The notes below the pieces were generated by a model, which made no database searches, was not told where the DNA came from, and worked only from the letters and a program-made list of their open reading frames with translations. A DNA stretch of 24,174 nucleotides. Source: CAYMUN01 sp964440265. Lineage in GTDB: Bacteria; Patescibacteriota; Saccharimonadia; Saccharimonadales; UBA4665. Positions 7,656 to 15,537 of the stretch are shown one piece after another. The stretch spans positions 1-24,174 of the forward strand of contig CAYTRU010000013.1 of the NCBI GenBank assembly GCA_964440265.1. The letters run 5' to 3'. Position numbers and translations under genes: made by a program. Numbering within the stretch: position 1 is the first letter of the stretch; the number at the start of each line of letters is the position of its first letter.

Positions 7656-7780
7656 CCAAGCGGGCCAAGCTCAATCTCAAGAAAATCCCTAAAGACGAGT
7701 ATGGCAGTCTTATCAAAGATCTCACCTCTCAGATGGATCTAGCGGCAGCCAACCTCCAGTTTGAAGCGGCTGCCGAGCTT
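7627..7780 (+). repeat. 154-bp direct repeat, copy 2 (uvrB fragment out of context)
   Basis: Perfect copy of 6358-6511. It lacks the last 11 uvrB codons and the stop, and instead runs into the promoter region of the membrane-protein gene; its last two bases contribute TT to a possible -35. A frame open through it could give a short peptide with part of a UVR motif, but nothing suggests that it is expressed. Confidence 0.97.
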
Positions 7781-7808
7781 GCTTTTTTCACAACACTCAG
7801 GTTATACT
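7779..7808 (+). promoter_or_regulatory. Promoter of the membrane-protein gene
   Basis: The -10 TATACT lies at 7803-7808, with a poor -35 candidate TTGCTT at 7779-7784 (18-base spacer) that straddles the repeat edge. A start near 7815 gives a short leader of about 18 bases holding AGGAG at 7822-7826. This gene therefore has a Shine-Dalgarno sequence, unlike most promoter-proximal genes here. Confidence 0.5.
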
Positions 7809-7832
7809 CAGAATCAAATTAAGGAGTTTATG

Positions 7833-9029
7833 ATGGATCCTAAAAATAGCACCTCTACGAATGATTCTGGAGACGAACCTAGTACATCAAAAGAATCAGT
7901 CGGCACTGTAGTAAGTGAGCAAACATCGACCCAAGCAAAAACCCCCTTTACGGCTGACCCTCCCGTACTGCCTGCTGCAGAAAATCAAGTGATCATCACC
8001 CCTATGCGTCGACGCTTCGGATTTTTGGGAGAAGCTCGGGCTTACTTGGTGGAATATCTAATCGTTCTGATTTCTACCGGTGTGTTGCTCGGTGTGGTAG
8101 TATCCATGCTCAATACCATTCTAAAGTACAATGACGACAGCAGCGGCTATTTCTCCAGCTTTGCCTACACTATCTCCATATCGATGATCGCAACCTTGGT
8201 TGTGGTCATTCCACTAGTATTAGTGCTCACCAAGCGTACTAATGCTGTCGAGGCAGCGGCCCCACGCGTGAAAAGTTGTGGTTGGCGAAAGGGTTTCCTG
8301 GGCTTTTTCTTGCTCAATGTCGGCCTGTGGGGAATCGGCTTTGCCATCACTTTCGTCTACGATCTGATTTCCTATTTTGCCAGTTTCGGCCTGAGTGACG
8401 ACAAAGCTTTTCCATGGCGCAGCTTGCTAGCAAATGGTATCACTACTGGTCTATTGGCCTTTACTTTTTGGCTCTATAGCCATGACTATCGCAATCAGCA
8501 GACTAGTAAAACTCGCCTTAGCAGAGTCCTTAATTACAGCTTGATTATTTGTGCCATAGTCCTAACAGTGATTTACCTAGGGACCTCGTTTCGTGGGCAG
8601 CGCGCTTCGTTTATCGACGACACGATTAGTGGCGATCTAACTTCTATACAGACAAAGATTAGCGATTACCAGTATGCGCATCAGGACCGATTGCCAAACA
8701 ATCTAGATAGCTTAAGCCTCAACGATCAGCAGAAAGCCCGCGCCGAAAAATATGACTACAGCTATAGCAAAAGCTACAGTGGCTACGAACTCTGCGCAGT
8801 CTTCCGGACTGATACGCGTTCCAAGAACAAGGGGAGTCAAAACTCGCTGGAAGCCGCCAGTGCCTCATCCTCCGATAGCTACTCTACAGCTCCAGACAAC
8901 AGTGACCCGCAGATCCATGGCAAAGACAAGCAATGCTTTACCACGCCAAGTTACAGTACTGGGTATGACGATACTCAGTTGAAATTGGATGCTCCAGCAC
9001 CAGACAGTACCAGTACACGCAGTAACTAA
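7833..9029 (+). CDS. Multi-pass membrane protein, DUF5671-like
   Basis: 398-residue membrane protein. A Ser/Thr-rich disordered N-terminus (1-55) precedes five hydrophobic segments at about 71-93, 111-133, 155-179, 198-216 and 234-252. A soluble C-terminal domain follows, with DLTSIQTKISDYQYAHQDRL near 269-288 and a Ser-rich tail. The layout resembles DUF5671-type proteins common in CPR bacteria, in which a helical membrane bundle is followed by a pilin-like 'SxIQxxIxxYxxxxxxLP' segment; the name is from memory, not a search. Function is unknown; an envelope role is likely. ATG at 7833 is preferred (AGGAG 6 bases away) over the adjacent ATG at 7830 (3 bases). The open frame extends back into the uvrB duplicate, but that part is not coding for this gene. 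Confidence 0.7.
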   Translation: MDPKNSTSTNDSGDEPSTSKESVGTVVSEQTSTQAKTPFTADPPVLPAAENQVIITPMRRRFGFLGEARAYLVEYLIVLISTGVLLGVVVSMLNTILKYNDDSSGYFSSFAYTISISMIATLVVVIPLVLVLTKRTNAVEAAAPRVKSCGWRKGFLGFFLLNVGLWGIGFAITFVYDLISYFASFGLSDDKAFPWRSLLANGITTGLLAFTFWLYSHDYRNQQTSKTRLSRVLNYSLIICAIVLTVIYLGTSFRGQRASFIDDTISGDLTSIQTKISDYQYAHQDRLPNNLDSLSLNDQQKARAEKYDYSYSKSYSGYELCAVFRTDTRSKNKGSQNSLEAASASSSDSYSTAPDNSDPQIHGKDKQCFTTPSYSTGYDDTQLKLDAPAPDSTSTRSN

Positions 9030-9058
9030 ACAGGGATCAGCTTAAAGAGCTGCAGCTA

Positions 9059-10225
9059 TTACAAGGACTTGCTGCTTAAGGTCTTAGCAATAGCTAGTCG
9101 GCCTCCCATATGGACGTGCTCCCAGTTAATTGCTTGAGGCCGATGTCTTGAGGCTTCCAATTCATCACGCAGGCCTCGCAACCGCTCCACTCGAGCTTGC
9201 AACACTGGTTCATCAGTAAACGTGCTGTGGTCTCCTGGGAGTCGGGTATTGACTACAAAAGGGTGATCGGCGAAGATTTCATCCCAAACATCGAGATTTG
9301 TCCAGGGGTCATTCACGAAGCCGGTATTGTGTATCTTGCTGTCTCGCGCGATACTATGAGCCAGCGGGCCAGCACGGCCACTTAAAAGCGTGGGTATGGT
9401 CGCCGCAACGTGTAGCATGAAGTAAGGGTTGGGATTAATGCTGTGGGGGTAGTACCTAGCTCGTTCCCAAGGTTTTTTAAGGGGACCTACAAGCAACCGA
9501 GCTACTTGGCTCACAGCCTGACCAGGTAGTGCTATGTAATCTTGTGCCTTTTCTGGCCGCTCTGGAAAGCAGCCAGCAGTATAGTCACCATACAGCACGT
9601 GGCGGCCATATCGGCGTGCCATGGCATGGAAAGCCATCCCCACCACCGCATCGCGTGACTCGCCAATCTTTATGACCTCCCCTGGCTCGTACAGTCCCTC
9701 TCTGTCTACCGCCCCTAAGATTTCGTGCATGTTACCGGCAGTCTCCAGCAAGTTGATGCTAGCAAGGTGTTGGACCAAGCGGGCTACAGCCGCTGGTGTC
9801 CGCGGCCAATCAGCCTTGCCGCCTTCGGGTCCGACCATAACCACCGGAAAACCGAGATCCAGCATGTCGCACATAGTTAACCAGTTGTGTCCATACACGC
9901 TATAGCCGAGTGCGGTGCCAAGCGTAATCGGAATATCGGAACGCTGCCGTCGGGGTATACCGGTAATCACTTCCTGTCGGCGGCCATCCTCCAAGGTGAC
10001 GATTCGGGCCATCGCTCGTCCATGGCTGGAATGTGATAGCTCAAGCGGTAATTTACGTGGCTGTTGATCGACGACCGGGTTACGAGGTGGTTCTACTACC
10101 AGCAGGTCGGCAAGCATCTCTGGGCTGACAGATTCGACGGGTTCGGGAACGGACAGGCCAGAGGTTGTTACTAGCTCTATGGGGCCAACTGGCTGACGTT
10201 CCGTGGGGTCGGGTGCTAGACTCAT
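9059..10225 (-). CDS. Alpha/beta-hydrolase-like protein
   Basis: 388 residues, transcribed towards the membrane-protein gene (30 bases between stops). A Pro-rich, low-complexity N-terminus (1-65) leads into a domain with alpha/beta-hydrolase hallmarks: a strand FPVVMVGPEGG (about 126-136), a helix, then the strand and nucleophile elbow VIKIGESRDAVVG (184-196) with Ser190 in a G-x-S-x-D context, and a late His333 in LPGDHSTF, placed as the catalytic His normally is. No signal peptide or membrane helix is seen. The elbow has Asp in place of the usual final Gly, so an esterase, lipase or non-catalytic relative are all possible. The start ATG at 10225 has no Shine-Dalgarno sequence; a TACAAT-type -10 at 10293-10288 would leave a leader of about 55 bases. 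The substrate is unknown. Confidence 0.5.
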   Translation of the reverse strand: MSLAPDPTERQPVGPIELVTTSGLSVPEPVESVSPEMLADLLVVEPPRNPVVDQQPRKLPLELSHSSHGRAMARIVTLEDGRRQEVITGIPRRQRSDIPITLGTALGYSVYGHNWLTMCDMLDLGFPVVMVGPEGGKADWPRTPAAVARLVQHLASINLLETAGNMHEILGAVDREGLYEPGEVIKIGESRDAVVGMAFHAMARRYGRHVLYGDYTAGCFPERPEKAQDYIALPGQAVSQVARLLVGPLKKPWERARYYPHSINPNPYFMLHVAATIPTLLSGRAGPLAHSIARDSKIHNTGFVNDPWTNLDVWDEIFADHPFVVNTRLPGDHSTFTDEPVLQARVERLRGLRDELEASRHRPQAINWEHVHMGGRLAIAKTLSSKSL

Positions 10226-10329
10226 ACTTTTGCTGACAAGGAGGATGACTTACTCATATCAGTCTCATCGTAGGCCTTGGACGGCACATTGTAAAGCAAA
10301 CTTGACTAGCCAAGGTATCGGCAGAAATC

Positions 10330-10359
10330 TTCAACATTTGACTGTCGACCTGTTACAAT
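10330..10359 (+). promoter_or_regulatory. Promoter of the gat operon, near-leaderless
   Basis: An extended -10 TGT-TACAAT (TACAAT at 10354-10359) with a moderate -35 TTCAAC (10330-10335, 18-base spacer). The gatC ATG at 10371 is 11 bases beyond the -10, so the leader would be 0-5 bases. No Shine-Dalgarno sequence precedes the ATG. Confidence 0.55.
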
Positions 10360-10370
10360 TGTTAGTAACT

Positions 10371-10664
10371 ATGGCGAAACTGACTCGGGAAGATGTATTG
10401 AAATTGGCTAAGCTGGCACGCTTAGAATTGACCGACGCTGAAGTTGACGAGTATCGCCAAGAGCTTTCAGAGATCTTGCAGTTTATAGAACAGCTGCAGG
10501 CTGTTGATGTAACTGGTCTTACACCAACCCATCAAGTAACCGGCTTGACCAATGTCACTCGTGAGGATGTAGTGAAGGACTATGGTTATGCCGCTGCCGA
10601 ATTACTAAAGAACGTTCCCAGGTCGCAAGACAACCACATCAAGACTCACAGGATGATTGGCTAA
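10371..10664 (+). CDS. gatC: Asp/Glu-tRNA amidotransferase subunit C
   Basis: 97-residue GatC, the small subunit that wraps around the GatA-GatB interface and stabilises the GatCAB complex. It begins MAKLTREDVLKLAKLARLEL, the typical first helix, followed by ELSEILQFIEQLQAVD and the family motif DVTGLTPTHQVTGLTNVTRED, and ends in the characteristic basic tail (NHIKTHRMIG). GatCAB converts misacylated Glu-tRNA(Gln) and/or Asp-tRNA(Asn) to the amide form. A longer open frame begins at 10203, but its extra residues have no GatC homology and the promoter lies inside it, so ATG 10371 is used. The TAA stop shares its last A with the gatA ATG. Confidence 0.93.
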   Translation: MAKLTREDVLKLAKLARLELTDAEVDEYRQELSEILQFIEQLQAVDVTGLTPTHQVTGLTNVTREDVVKDYGYAAAELLKNVPRSQDNHIKTHRMIG

Positions 10665-12088
10665 TGGCTAGCCGATGGCTGCCTGTCGCCGAGTTGGCTG
10701 CCGCAGTCCAGGCCGGTAAATTGCATGCCACCGATCTGGTAGAGCAGTCCCTGCAGGCCATTGCTGAACACAAAGCCTATGACGCTATTATTGCTACCAC
10801 CGAGAATCGTGCCCGGCAACGCGCACAAGCAATCGATGAGCGTATACGCAAAGGCGAAACAGTCGGCCGCTTAGCTGGGGTGCCATTTATAGCGAAGGAT
10901 AATTTCCTAGTCTTTGGGGCTGAGACTACAGCGGCCAGCAATATGCTCAGAGGCTTCACAGCGCCTTATCAATCAACTGCCATCGAGAAGCTGGAAGCCG
11001 AGGGGGCTATCTGCGTCGCGAAGGCCAATCTCGACGCTTTTGCCCACGGCGCCAGTACCGAAAACAGCGACTTCTTCACTACCAAAAATCCCCATGATAT
11101 GACCCGAGTGCCCGGCGGCAGTTCCGGCGGTTCGGCTGCGGCGGTGGTGCTTGAACTGGCACCTTTCGCTTTAGGGACTGACACTGGTGGCTCCATCCGA
11201 CAGCCCGCCAGCTTCTCAGGCTGTGTCGGCTATAAGCCCACCTACGGCTTAGTATCACGCAGTGGTGTGGTAGCTATGGCCAGCAGTACTGATGTGATCG
11301 GTCCCTTGACCCGGACAGTCACTGATGCTGCGCTGGTGCTTGACATCATAGCTGGTCCCGATGAGCGGGACGCTACCACCATCGACCGTCAGCCTGATTA
11401 CACCGACCTAAGCGCCAGTCTGAGCGGCAAAAAAATCGGCCTGATCAAAGAATACATGGGTGAAGGCCTCAGTCCAGCAGTCAAAACGGTCATCGAAGCG
11501 GCTGCCGACAAATTACAGAAGGCAGGCGCCGAAATCATGGAGGTCAGTCTGCCCTCGATCGGCATGGCTCTAGCTGTCTATTACATCATTTGTCCGGCCG
11601 AACTCAGCAGTAATCTTGCCCGTCATGATGGCCAGCGCTTCGGCTATACTGACGCCGAGGCTACAGACTTAGAGGCCAGCTATAAGGGTTCGCGGGGCCA
11701 CGGTTTCGGCAAAGAGGCCAAGCGGCGAATCATGATCGGTACCCATGTGCTTAGTAGCGGTTACTACGATGCGTACTACAAGCAAGCCCAGACCGTCCGT
11801 ACTAAATTGATCCACGAGTTTCACGAGGTTTTTCAAACAGTAGATTTCTTGCTGGGGCCGGTGGCGCCGACCACTGCCTTCAAGATCGGCGAAAATGCCA
11901 ACGATCCCCTGCAGATGTATCTCTGCGACGTGATGACCGTGGCAGCCAATATGGTCGGCAACCCGGCTGTCAGCCTACCGGCTGGGATGAGCCAGGGCCT
12001 ACCTGTAGGTCTGCAGTTGATGGCACCACAGCGCCACGATCAAGAATTACTGAACTTGGCTCACCAAACTGAGGAGTTACTACTATGA
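10664..12088 (+). CDS. gatA: Asp/Glu-tRNA amidotransferase subunit A
   Basis: 474-residue amidase-signature enzyme, the glutaminase subunit that releases ammonia for channeling to GatB. The Ser-cisSer-Lys triad is visible: Lys78 in GVPFIAKDNF, Ser153 within RVPGGSSGGSAAAV and nucleophile Ser177 in GTDTGGSIRQPAS. The downstream GCVGYKPTYGLVSRSGVV block and the C-terminal NMVGNPAVSLPAG segment are also standard. Length is normal. It overlaps gatC by one base (TAATG) and the next gene by four (ATGA), so translation is probably coupled through the operon. All catalytic residues are present, so it should be active with GatB and GatC. Confidence 0.96.
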   Translation: MASRWLPVAELAAAVQAGKLHATDLVEQSLQAIAEHKAYDAIIATTENRARQRAQAIDERIRKGETVGRLAGVPFIAKDNFLVFGAETTAASNMLRGFTAPYQSTAIEKLEAEGAICVAKANLDAFAHGASTENSDFFTTKNPHDMTRVPGGSSGGSAAAVVLELAPFALGTDTGGSIRQPASFSGCVGYKPTYGLVSRSGVVAMASSTDVIGPLTRTVTDAALVLDIIAGPDERDATTIDRQPDYTDLSASLSGKKIGLIKEYMGEGLSPAVKTVIEAAADKLQKAGAEIMEVSLPSIGMALAVYYIICPAELSSNLARHDGQRFGYTDAEATDLEASYKGSRGHGFGKEAKRRIMIGTHVLSSGYYDAYYKQAQTVRTKLIHEFHEVFQTVDFLLGPVAPTTAFKIGENANDPLQMYLCDVMTVAANMVGNPAVSLPAGMSQGLPVGLQLMAPQRHDQELLNLAHQTEELLL

Positions 12089-12462
12089 AACTACTACCAA
12101 GGCTGCGACGTCGCCAACTGCGCCAGCTAAATGTTAACAAGTTCACCCTGCGTTGGAAAACATTGCAGCACTACTGCGCCTCGCGCAAAACCTGGCCGCA
12201 AGCCATCATTGAGGCTGACAATTTGCTGGCTGACGTCCTAAAGAAGGCCCACTACAAAGGCAAGACCACCGGCGAGCGCCTGGTGGCTGCCCAGCACGAA
12301 CTGAGTGCCAACGAAAGCGTTTGGTTGGGACACAAGTTACGTAATCGCCTGGCCCAAAAAGACGTCGATATCCGCAAGCTGAAAAAGAAAGAGATTGCAG
12401 ATGCGCTCACCGGTTTTCGCCAAGCCTTACGTGATCTGGGAGCCCTAAAGAAGCATGATTAA
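12085..12462 (+). CDS. Small basic protein of unknown function inside the gat operon
   Basis: 125 residues, strongly basic at the N-terminus (KLLPRLRRRQLRQ) and predicted to be helical. Recognisable elements are AIIEADNLLADVLKK (40-54), GKTTGERLVAAQHEL (59-73) and VWLGHKLRNRLAQKD (79-93). From memory, CPR genomes encode many small proteins with this order and with HKLRNRxAHE in the last element, which resembles the R-x4-H motif of HEPN domains; here the His position is Gln91, so any nuclease-type site would be dead. That relation is inference. Its ATG overlaps the gatA stop (ATGA) and its own end overlaps the gatB start by 8 bases, so it is translated as part of the operon and could help the complex, or simply be a passenger. 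No membrane segment. Confidence 0.75.
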   Translation: MKLLPRLRRRQLRQLNVNKFTLRWKTLQHYCASRKTWPQAIIEADNLLADVLKKAHYKGKTTGERLVAAQHELSANESVWLGHKLRNRLAQKDVDIRKLKKKEIADALTGFRQALRDLGALKKHD

Positions 12463-13936
12463 TTCCACCACCCGCGCCAAGTATACTGCTACTATCGGCA
12501 TCGAGTGCCATGTGCAGCTGAAGACCCGCACCAAGCTGTTTGCAGCTGTCGGCAATGATGCCCGTGAGGCCCCGCCAAACACCTTGGTCAGTCACATCTG
12601 CTTTGGCTTACCAGGCGCTTTGCCGGTCCTCAATAAAGAAGCGATCCATCTAGCTACCCGAGCCGCCTTTGCCCTCGGCACCGAACCAGCGCGTTTCAGC
12701 AAGTTTGACCGCAAGCACTATTTCTACCCTGATCTGCCGAAGGGCTATCAGATCAGTCAGTACGACCAGCCGATTATTGACAAAGGGTCTATTATCATAG
12801 ATGTCAAGGGGGAGGCCAAACAGATTGGCATCACCCGCGCCCATCTGGAGGAAGACGCCGGCAAAAGCACACATCCGGCCGGTGCTGATTACAGTCTAGT
12901 CGATCTCAACCGCGCTGGCACGCCGCTACTAGAAATTGTCAGCGAACCCGATATGCACAGCAGCGTCGAAGCCAAGGCCTACGCCCGCGAGCTCTACCTC
13001 CGGATGCGCTATGCCGATGTTAGTGAGGCCAATCTCTACTACGGCAACATGCGTTTTGATGTAAATGTCAGCGTCAGCCAGACCGACGCGCTCGGCACCC
13101 GCTCGGAAACGAAAAACTTAAACAGTTTCCGCAGTGTCGAAAAAGCTGTCGACTATGAGATCAGCCGGCAGATCGAACGCCTGGAAAAGGGCGAGCCAAT
13201 CGTCCAGGAAACCCGCGGCTGGGACGATGCTAAACAGCGTACCTTTAGTCAGCGCAGTAAAGAAAATGCCGATGACTACCGCTACATGCCTGATCCCGAC
13301 ATTCCACCCATTACCCTGACCGATGAATACGTCGCCGCCATCAAAGCCGAAATGCCTCCCATGCCCGACGAATGGCGTCAGCGTCTCAGCTCGCTCGGCC
13401 TCGATAAAACGCAAGTCGAAACCTTGCTCGAAGTCCAGTTGGAGCTTAGTACCGATTTCCTGTCATTGCTCGAAAGCAACCTAGAGAACAAAGACCGGGC
13501 CAAAATGTTTGCTAACTGGATCATCAACATCGAAGTACCGATGCGCCGTGAGCTGATTGAAAAAACCCAAGATTTAATTATTGACGAGACTGTTCGCGCC
13601 GAAGCCTTTGCCGGCGTCTACGAACTTGTCTCGGCTAGTAAGCTAAACTCCAACAAGGCAACTGCGCTACTAGTTGAGCTGCTCTCTACGAAAAAGTTAC
13701 CAAAATCATTAGAGCAATATGCTGCCGACAACGGTTATGTTCAAGTCTCTGATGAGGGTGAAATAGCCAAAATTGTCACGCAAATCCTGGCCGATAATCC
13801 CAGAGCCGCCGAAGATGTCCGAAATGGTGAAATAAAAGCCATCGGCTTCCTAACCGGTCAAGTCATGAAGGCCAGCCAAGGTAAAGCCAACCCCTCGCTC
13901 GCCCAAGAATTGCTTAAAAAACAGCTTGGTCTTTAA
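12455..13936 (+). CDS. gatB: Asp/Glu-tRNA amidotransferase subunit B
   Basis: 493-residue GatB, the subunit that binds the misacylated tRNA, activates the side-chain carboxylate with ATP and accepts ammonia from GatA. The N-terminal catalytic cradle begins with ATIGIECHVQLKTRTKLF; the usual GLEVHVQL has Cys in place of Val here. The family blocks KHYFYPDLPKGYQISQYD, HLEEDAGKSTH, DLNRAGTPLLEIVSEPD and QRSKENADDYRYMPDPDIPP all follow in order. The C-terminal YqeY-like helical domain (about 345-493) ends in GQVMKASQGKANP, typical for tRNA contact. Length is normal. No terminator is visible downstream. Confidence 0.97.
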   Translation: MINSTTRAKYTATIGIECHVQLKTRTKLFAAVGNDAREAPPNTLVSHICFGLPGALPVLNKEAIHLATRAAFALGTEPARFSKFDRKHYFYPDLPKGYQISQYDQPIIDKGSIIIDVKGEAKQIGITRAHLEEDAGKSTHPAGADYSLVDLNRAGTPLLEIVSEPDMHSSVEAKAYARELYLRMRYADVSEANLYYGNMRFDVNVSVSQTDALGTRSETKNLNSFRSVEKAVDYEISRQIERLEKGEPIVQETRGWDDAKQRTFSQRSKENADDYRYMPDPDIPPITLTDEYVAAIKAEMPPMPDEWRQRLSSLGLDKTQVETLLEVQLELSTDFLSLLESNLENKDRAKMFANWIINIEVPMRRELIEKTQDLIIDETVRAEAFAGVYELVSASKLNSNKATALLVELLSTKKLPKSLEQYAADNGYVQVSDEGEIAKIVTQILADNPRAAEDVRNGEIKAIGFLTGQVMKASQGKANPSLAQELLKKQLGL

Positions 13937-14337
13937 GTAGCTCTTGGATATAGATCAAAAGCGACTTGTGGCTCTCCGGTTTGCGGTGAAACCATGCTCT
14001 ACCACAGCAAAAAGCAAGTGTCCAGCATCGACTTCGCTTAGTTTGTCGATAGCGCTAGTGTCGGGCCGTGCTATATGGCGCTCGGCAACGCTCTGGTGAA
14101 TCAGATGGTCAAGTATCCCGGCCCGCTGATTACCATTTTGCTCGGCTTTGTGCCCAAGTCGCTGAGCAGTGCGAGGAGTTTATTCTCTCGTTGCACATGC
14201 TCACCGATCTGAGTCAGTACTGTTTCGCCTTCATTAATTCGCATTACTTAAACATACTATCTCTACTTTAGCTAAGCAAGAATAAGCAGTTAGGAAACTT
14301 GATAGTCGCTTTATGTGGGCGTGGTACAATCGGTAGC
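13937..14337. other. 400-base intergenic stretch with only weak coding signal
   Basis: Between gatB and galU there is no convincing gene, tRNA or hairpin terminator. On the minus strand a 47-codon frame (ATG 14244 to stop 14101) and a second frame downstream of it (to a stop at 13955-13957, reading LDHLIHQSVAERHIARPDTS and onward) both look faintly protein-like, as a decayed gene with a frameshift would. A plus-strand frame at 14068-14271 gives a composition without any recognisable motif. I assign none of these as a gene. The galU promoter occupies the right end. Confidence 0.4.
14322..14330 (+). promoter_or_regulatory. Extended -10 promoter of galU, leaderless type
   Basis: TGG-TACAAT (TACAAT at 14325-14330) is an extended -10 ending 7 bases before the galU ATG at 14338. 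The only -35 candidate, TTGATA at 14299-14304, is 20 bases away. No Shine-Dalgarno sequence. Confidence 0.6.
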
Positions 14338-15234
14338 ATGAGTCAACCAAAGGTTCGTAAAGCAGTTATTGCCGCCGCCGGCTTTGGGACGCGGTTTTTG
14401 CCGCAGACCAAGGCTATGCCCAAAGAGATGTTGCCGCTGGTCGATAAACCGATTATCCAACAGATTGTCGAGGAACTGTGCAGTGCCGGAATTACCGACA
14501 TTGTCATCGTGACGGGATATCATAAGCGGACGATAGAGGATCATTTTGATCATACCAGCGGTGATCTGCGAGCAAATTTGGAGCAGGCAGGTAAGCTCGA
14601 GTTGCTGGAGGCTACCACCCGAATCTCAGGGTTAGCTAATTTCGCTTACATTCGGCAGAAAGGTCCTTATGGCACCGGTACACCACTGCTGAATGCCGCA
14701 CATTTGATTGGCGACGAGGCGTTTGTGTATACTTTTGCCGACGATTTCGTTAATGCCACGCCTACCCGATTCGCCCAATTGCTAGCCGTGCACGAGGAGC
14801 ATGGCGGCTCAGTAATTACTGGTGTTCGCCGTGACGGGGAAGAAGACTATTCGCGCTATGGCTATGTAGCTGGTAAAGAGATCGGCCCAGGTCTTATCGA
14901 CATGACTACAATTGTCGAGAAACCGGGCAGCCGAGAAAAAGCTCCATCAGACTTAGCCTCGGTCAGTGGTTTTGTCTTTGAACCAGTACTGTTTGATTAC
15001 TTGCAAAAACAGATGGAGTCGCATGATCCGCTGGCCGGAGAGTTTATGATGCAGGATTCCATGCAACGGATGATTGAAGACGGCCATCACATCTACGGCT
15101 GCGAGATCCAGAATGGTACTTACTATGATACAGGTAACCCGCTGGAGTATTTGAAGACGGTGTTTAACTTTGCCATGGACCGTGACGATATCGGTGCACA
15201 ACTCAGAGCCTATTTGCTTGATAAGCTACACTAA
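14338..15234 (+). CDS. galU: UTP-glucose-1-phosphate uridylyltransferase
   Basis: 298-residue nucleotidyltransferase that makes UDP-glucose from UTP and glucose 1-phosphate, supplying glycosylation of envelope polymers. The N-terminal signature AAGFGTRFLPQTKAMPKEML (13-32) holds the GxGTR nucleotide loop and the PKEMLPLVDKP segment typical of GalU. GPYGTGTPLLNAAHLIGDEAF, the metal-binding Asp pair in TFADDF (135-136), the EKPG motif and GTYYDTGNPLEYLKT near the C-terminus follow. Length suits bacterial GalU. A frame open from 14299 is discarded because the promoter lies in it. RmlA-type glucose-1-phosphate thymidylyltransferase is a less likely alternative, given PKEMLP and the C-terminal motif. 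Confidence 0.9.
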   Translation: MSQPKVRKAVIAAAGFGTRFLPQTKAMPKEMLPLVDKPIIQQIVEELCSAGITDIVIVTGYHKRTIEDHFDHTSGDLRANLEQAGKLELLEATTRISGLANFAYIRQKGPYGTGTPLLNAAHLIGDEAFVYTFADDFVNATPTRFAQLLAVHEEHGGSVITGVRRDGEEDYSRYGYVAGKEIGPGLIDMTTIVEKPGSREKAPSDLASVSGFVFEPVLFDYLQKQMESHDPLAGEFMMQDSMQRMIEDGHHIYGCEIQNGTYYDTGNPLEYLKTVFNFAMDRDDIGAQLRAYLLDKLH

Positions 15235-15247
15235 CTTTTCTTAAACC

Positions 15248-15276
15248 TCGACTGTGCGCGTTAGTCGTTGTATACT
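15248..15276 (+). promoter_or_regulatory. Promoter of the ytxG/ytxH-like pair, leaderless type
   Basis: The -35 candidate TCGACT (15248-15253) and -10 TATACT (15271-15276) are spaced exactly 17 bases apart. The ATG at 15283 follows after 6 bases with no Shine-Dalgarno sequence. Confidence 0.65.
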
Positions 15277-15282
15277 ATAGCT

Positions 15283-15537
15283 ATGGACACCACCAGTACC
15301 GTCTTAGTCATTATGCTCACCAGTTTGCTGAGCATTTTCTTTATCATGTGTATCGCCGTAGTGGTAGCCATTTTTAAACTGGTGAAAGTGGTGCAACGGG
15401 TAGTCGATAAAGCCGAAGGCGTGGTGGATTCAGTGGAATCAGTTGCCGAAGTGCTCAAAGATACCAGCGGCCACCTGGCGATTTTAAAGTTGGTTCGTAA
15501 TATTATGAAATTAGCGCAAAGGAGCCATCGATCATGA
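15283..15537 (+). CDS. Small single-pass membrane protein, YtxG/DUF948-like
   Basis: 84 residues: an N-terminal hydrophobic helix (about 6-28) followed by a long amphipathic helix with heptad-like valines (VVQRVVDKAEGVVDSVESVA) and a basic end. This is the architecture of YtxG/DUF948 proteins, which in Firmicutes often sit directly before a YtxH protein, as here. Such proteins are membrane-anchored and of unclear role, sometimes stress-linked. Its last four bases overlap the start of the ytxH-like gene (ATGA), so the two are translationally coupled. The family match is by architecture and context only. Confidence 0.6.
   Translation: MDTTSTVLVIMLTSLLSIFFIMCIAVVVAIFKLVKVVQRVVDKAEGVVDSVESVAEVLKDTSGHLAILKLVRNIMKLAQRSHRS

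Noticed and set aside
7514..7822. Open frame carrying a second UVR-like segment after uvrB
   Set aside because: The UVR part is just the perfect copy of uvrB DNA read in the same frame, stops in mid-motif and ends in unrelated residues; the upstream half has no protein-like character or start signal.
9030..9058. Bidirectional terminator between the convergent genes
   Set aside because: Only a 5-bp CAGCT/AGCTG stem is present, with no T-run; too weak to call.
10203..10370. N-terminal extension of GatC from an earlier start
   Set aside because: The extra 56 residues lack GatC similarity, and the gat promoter lies within them.
10239..10370. AAGGAGG followed by ATG at about 10242 as a gene start ahead of gatC
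   Set aside because: The frame merely runs into gatC and its residues are not protein-like; the AAGGAGG is in the divergent intergenic region.
14068..14271. 67-codon plus-strand frame between gatB and galU
   Set aside because: No recognisable motif, no start signal, and the overlapping frames look equally good or bad.
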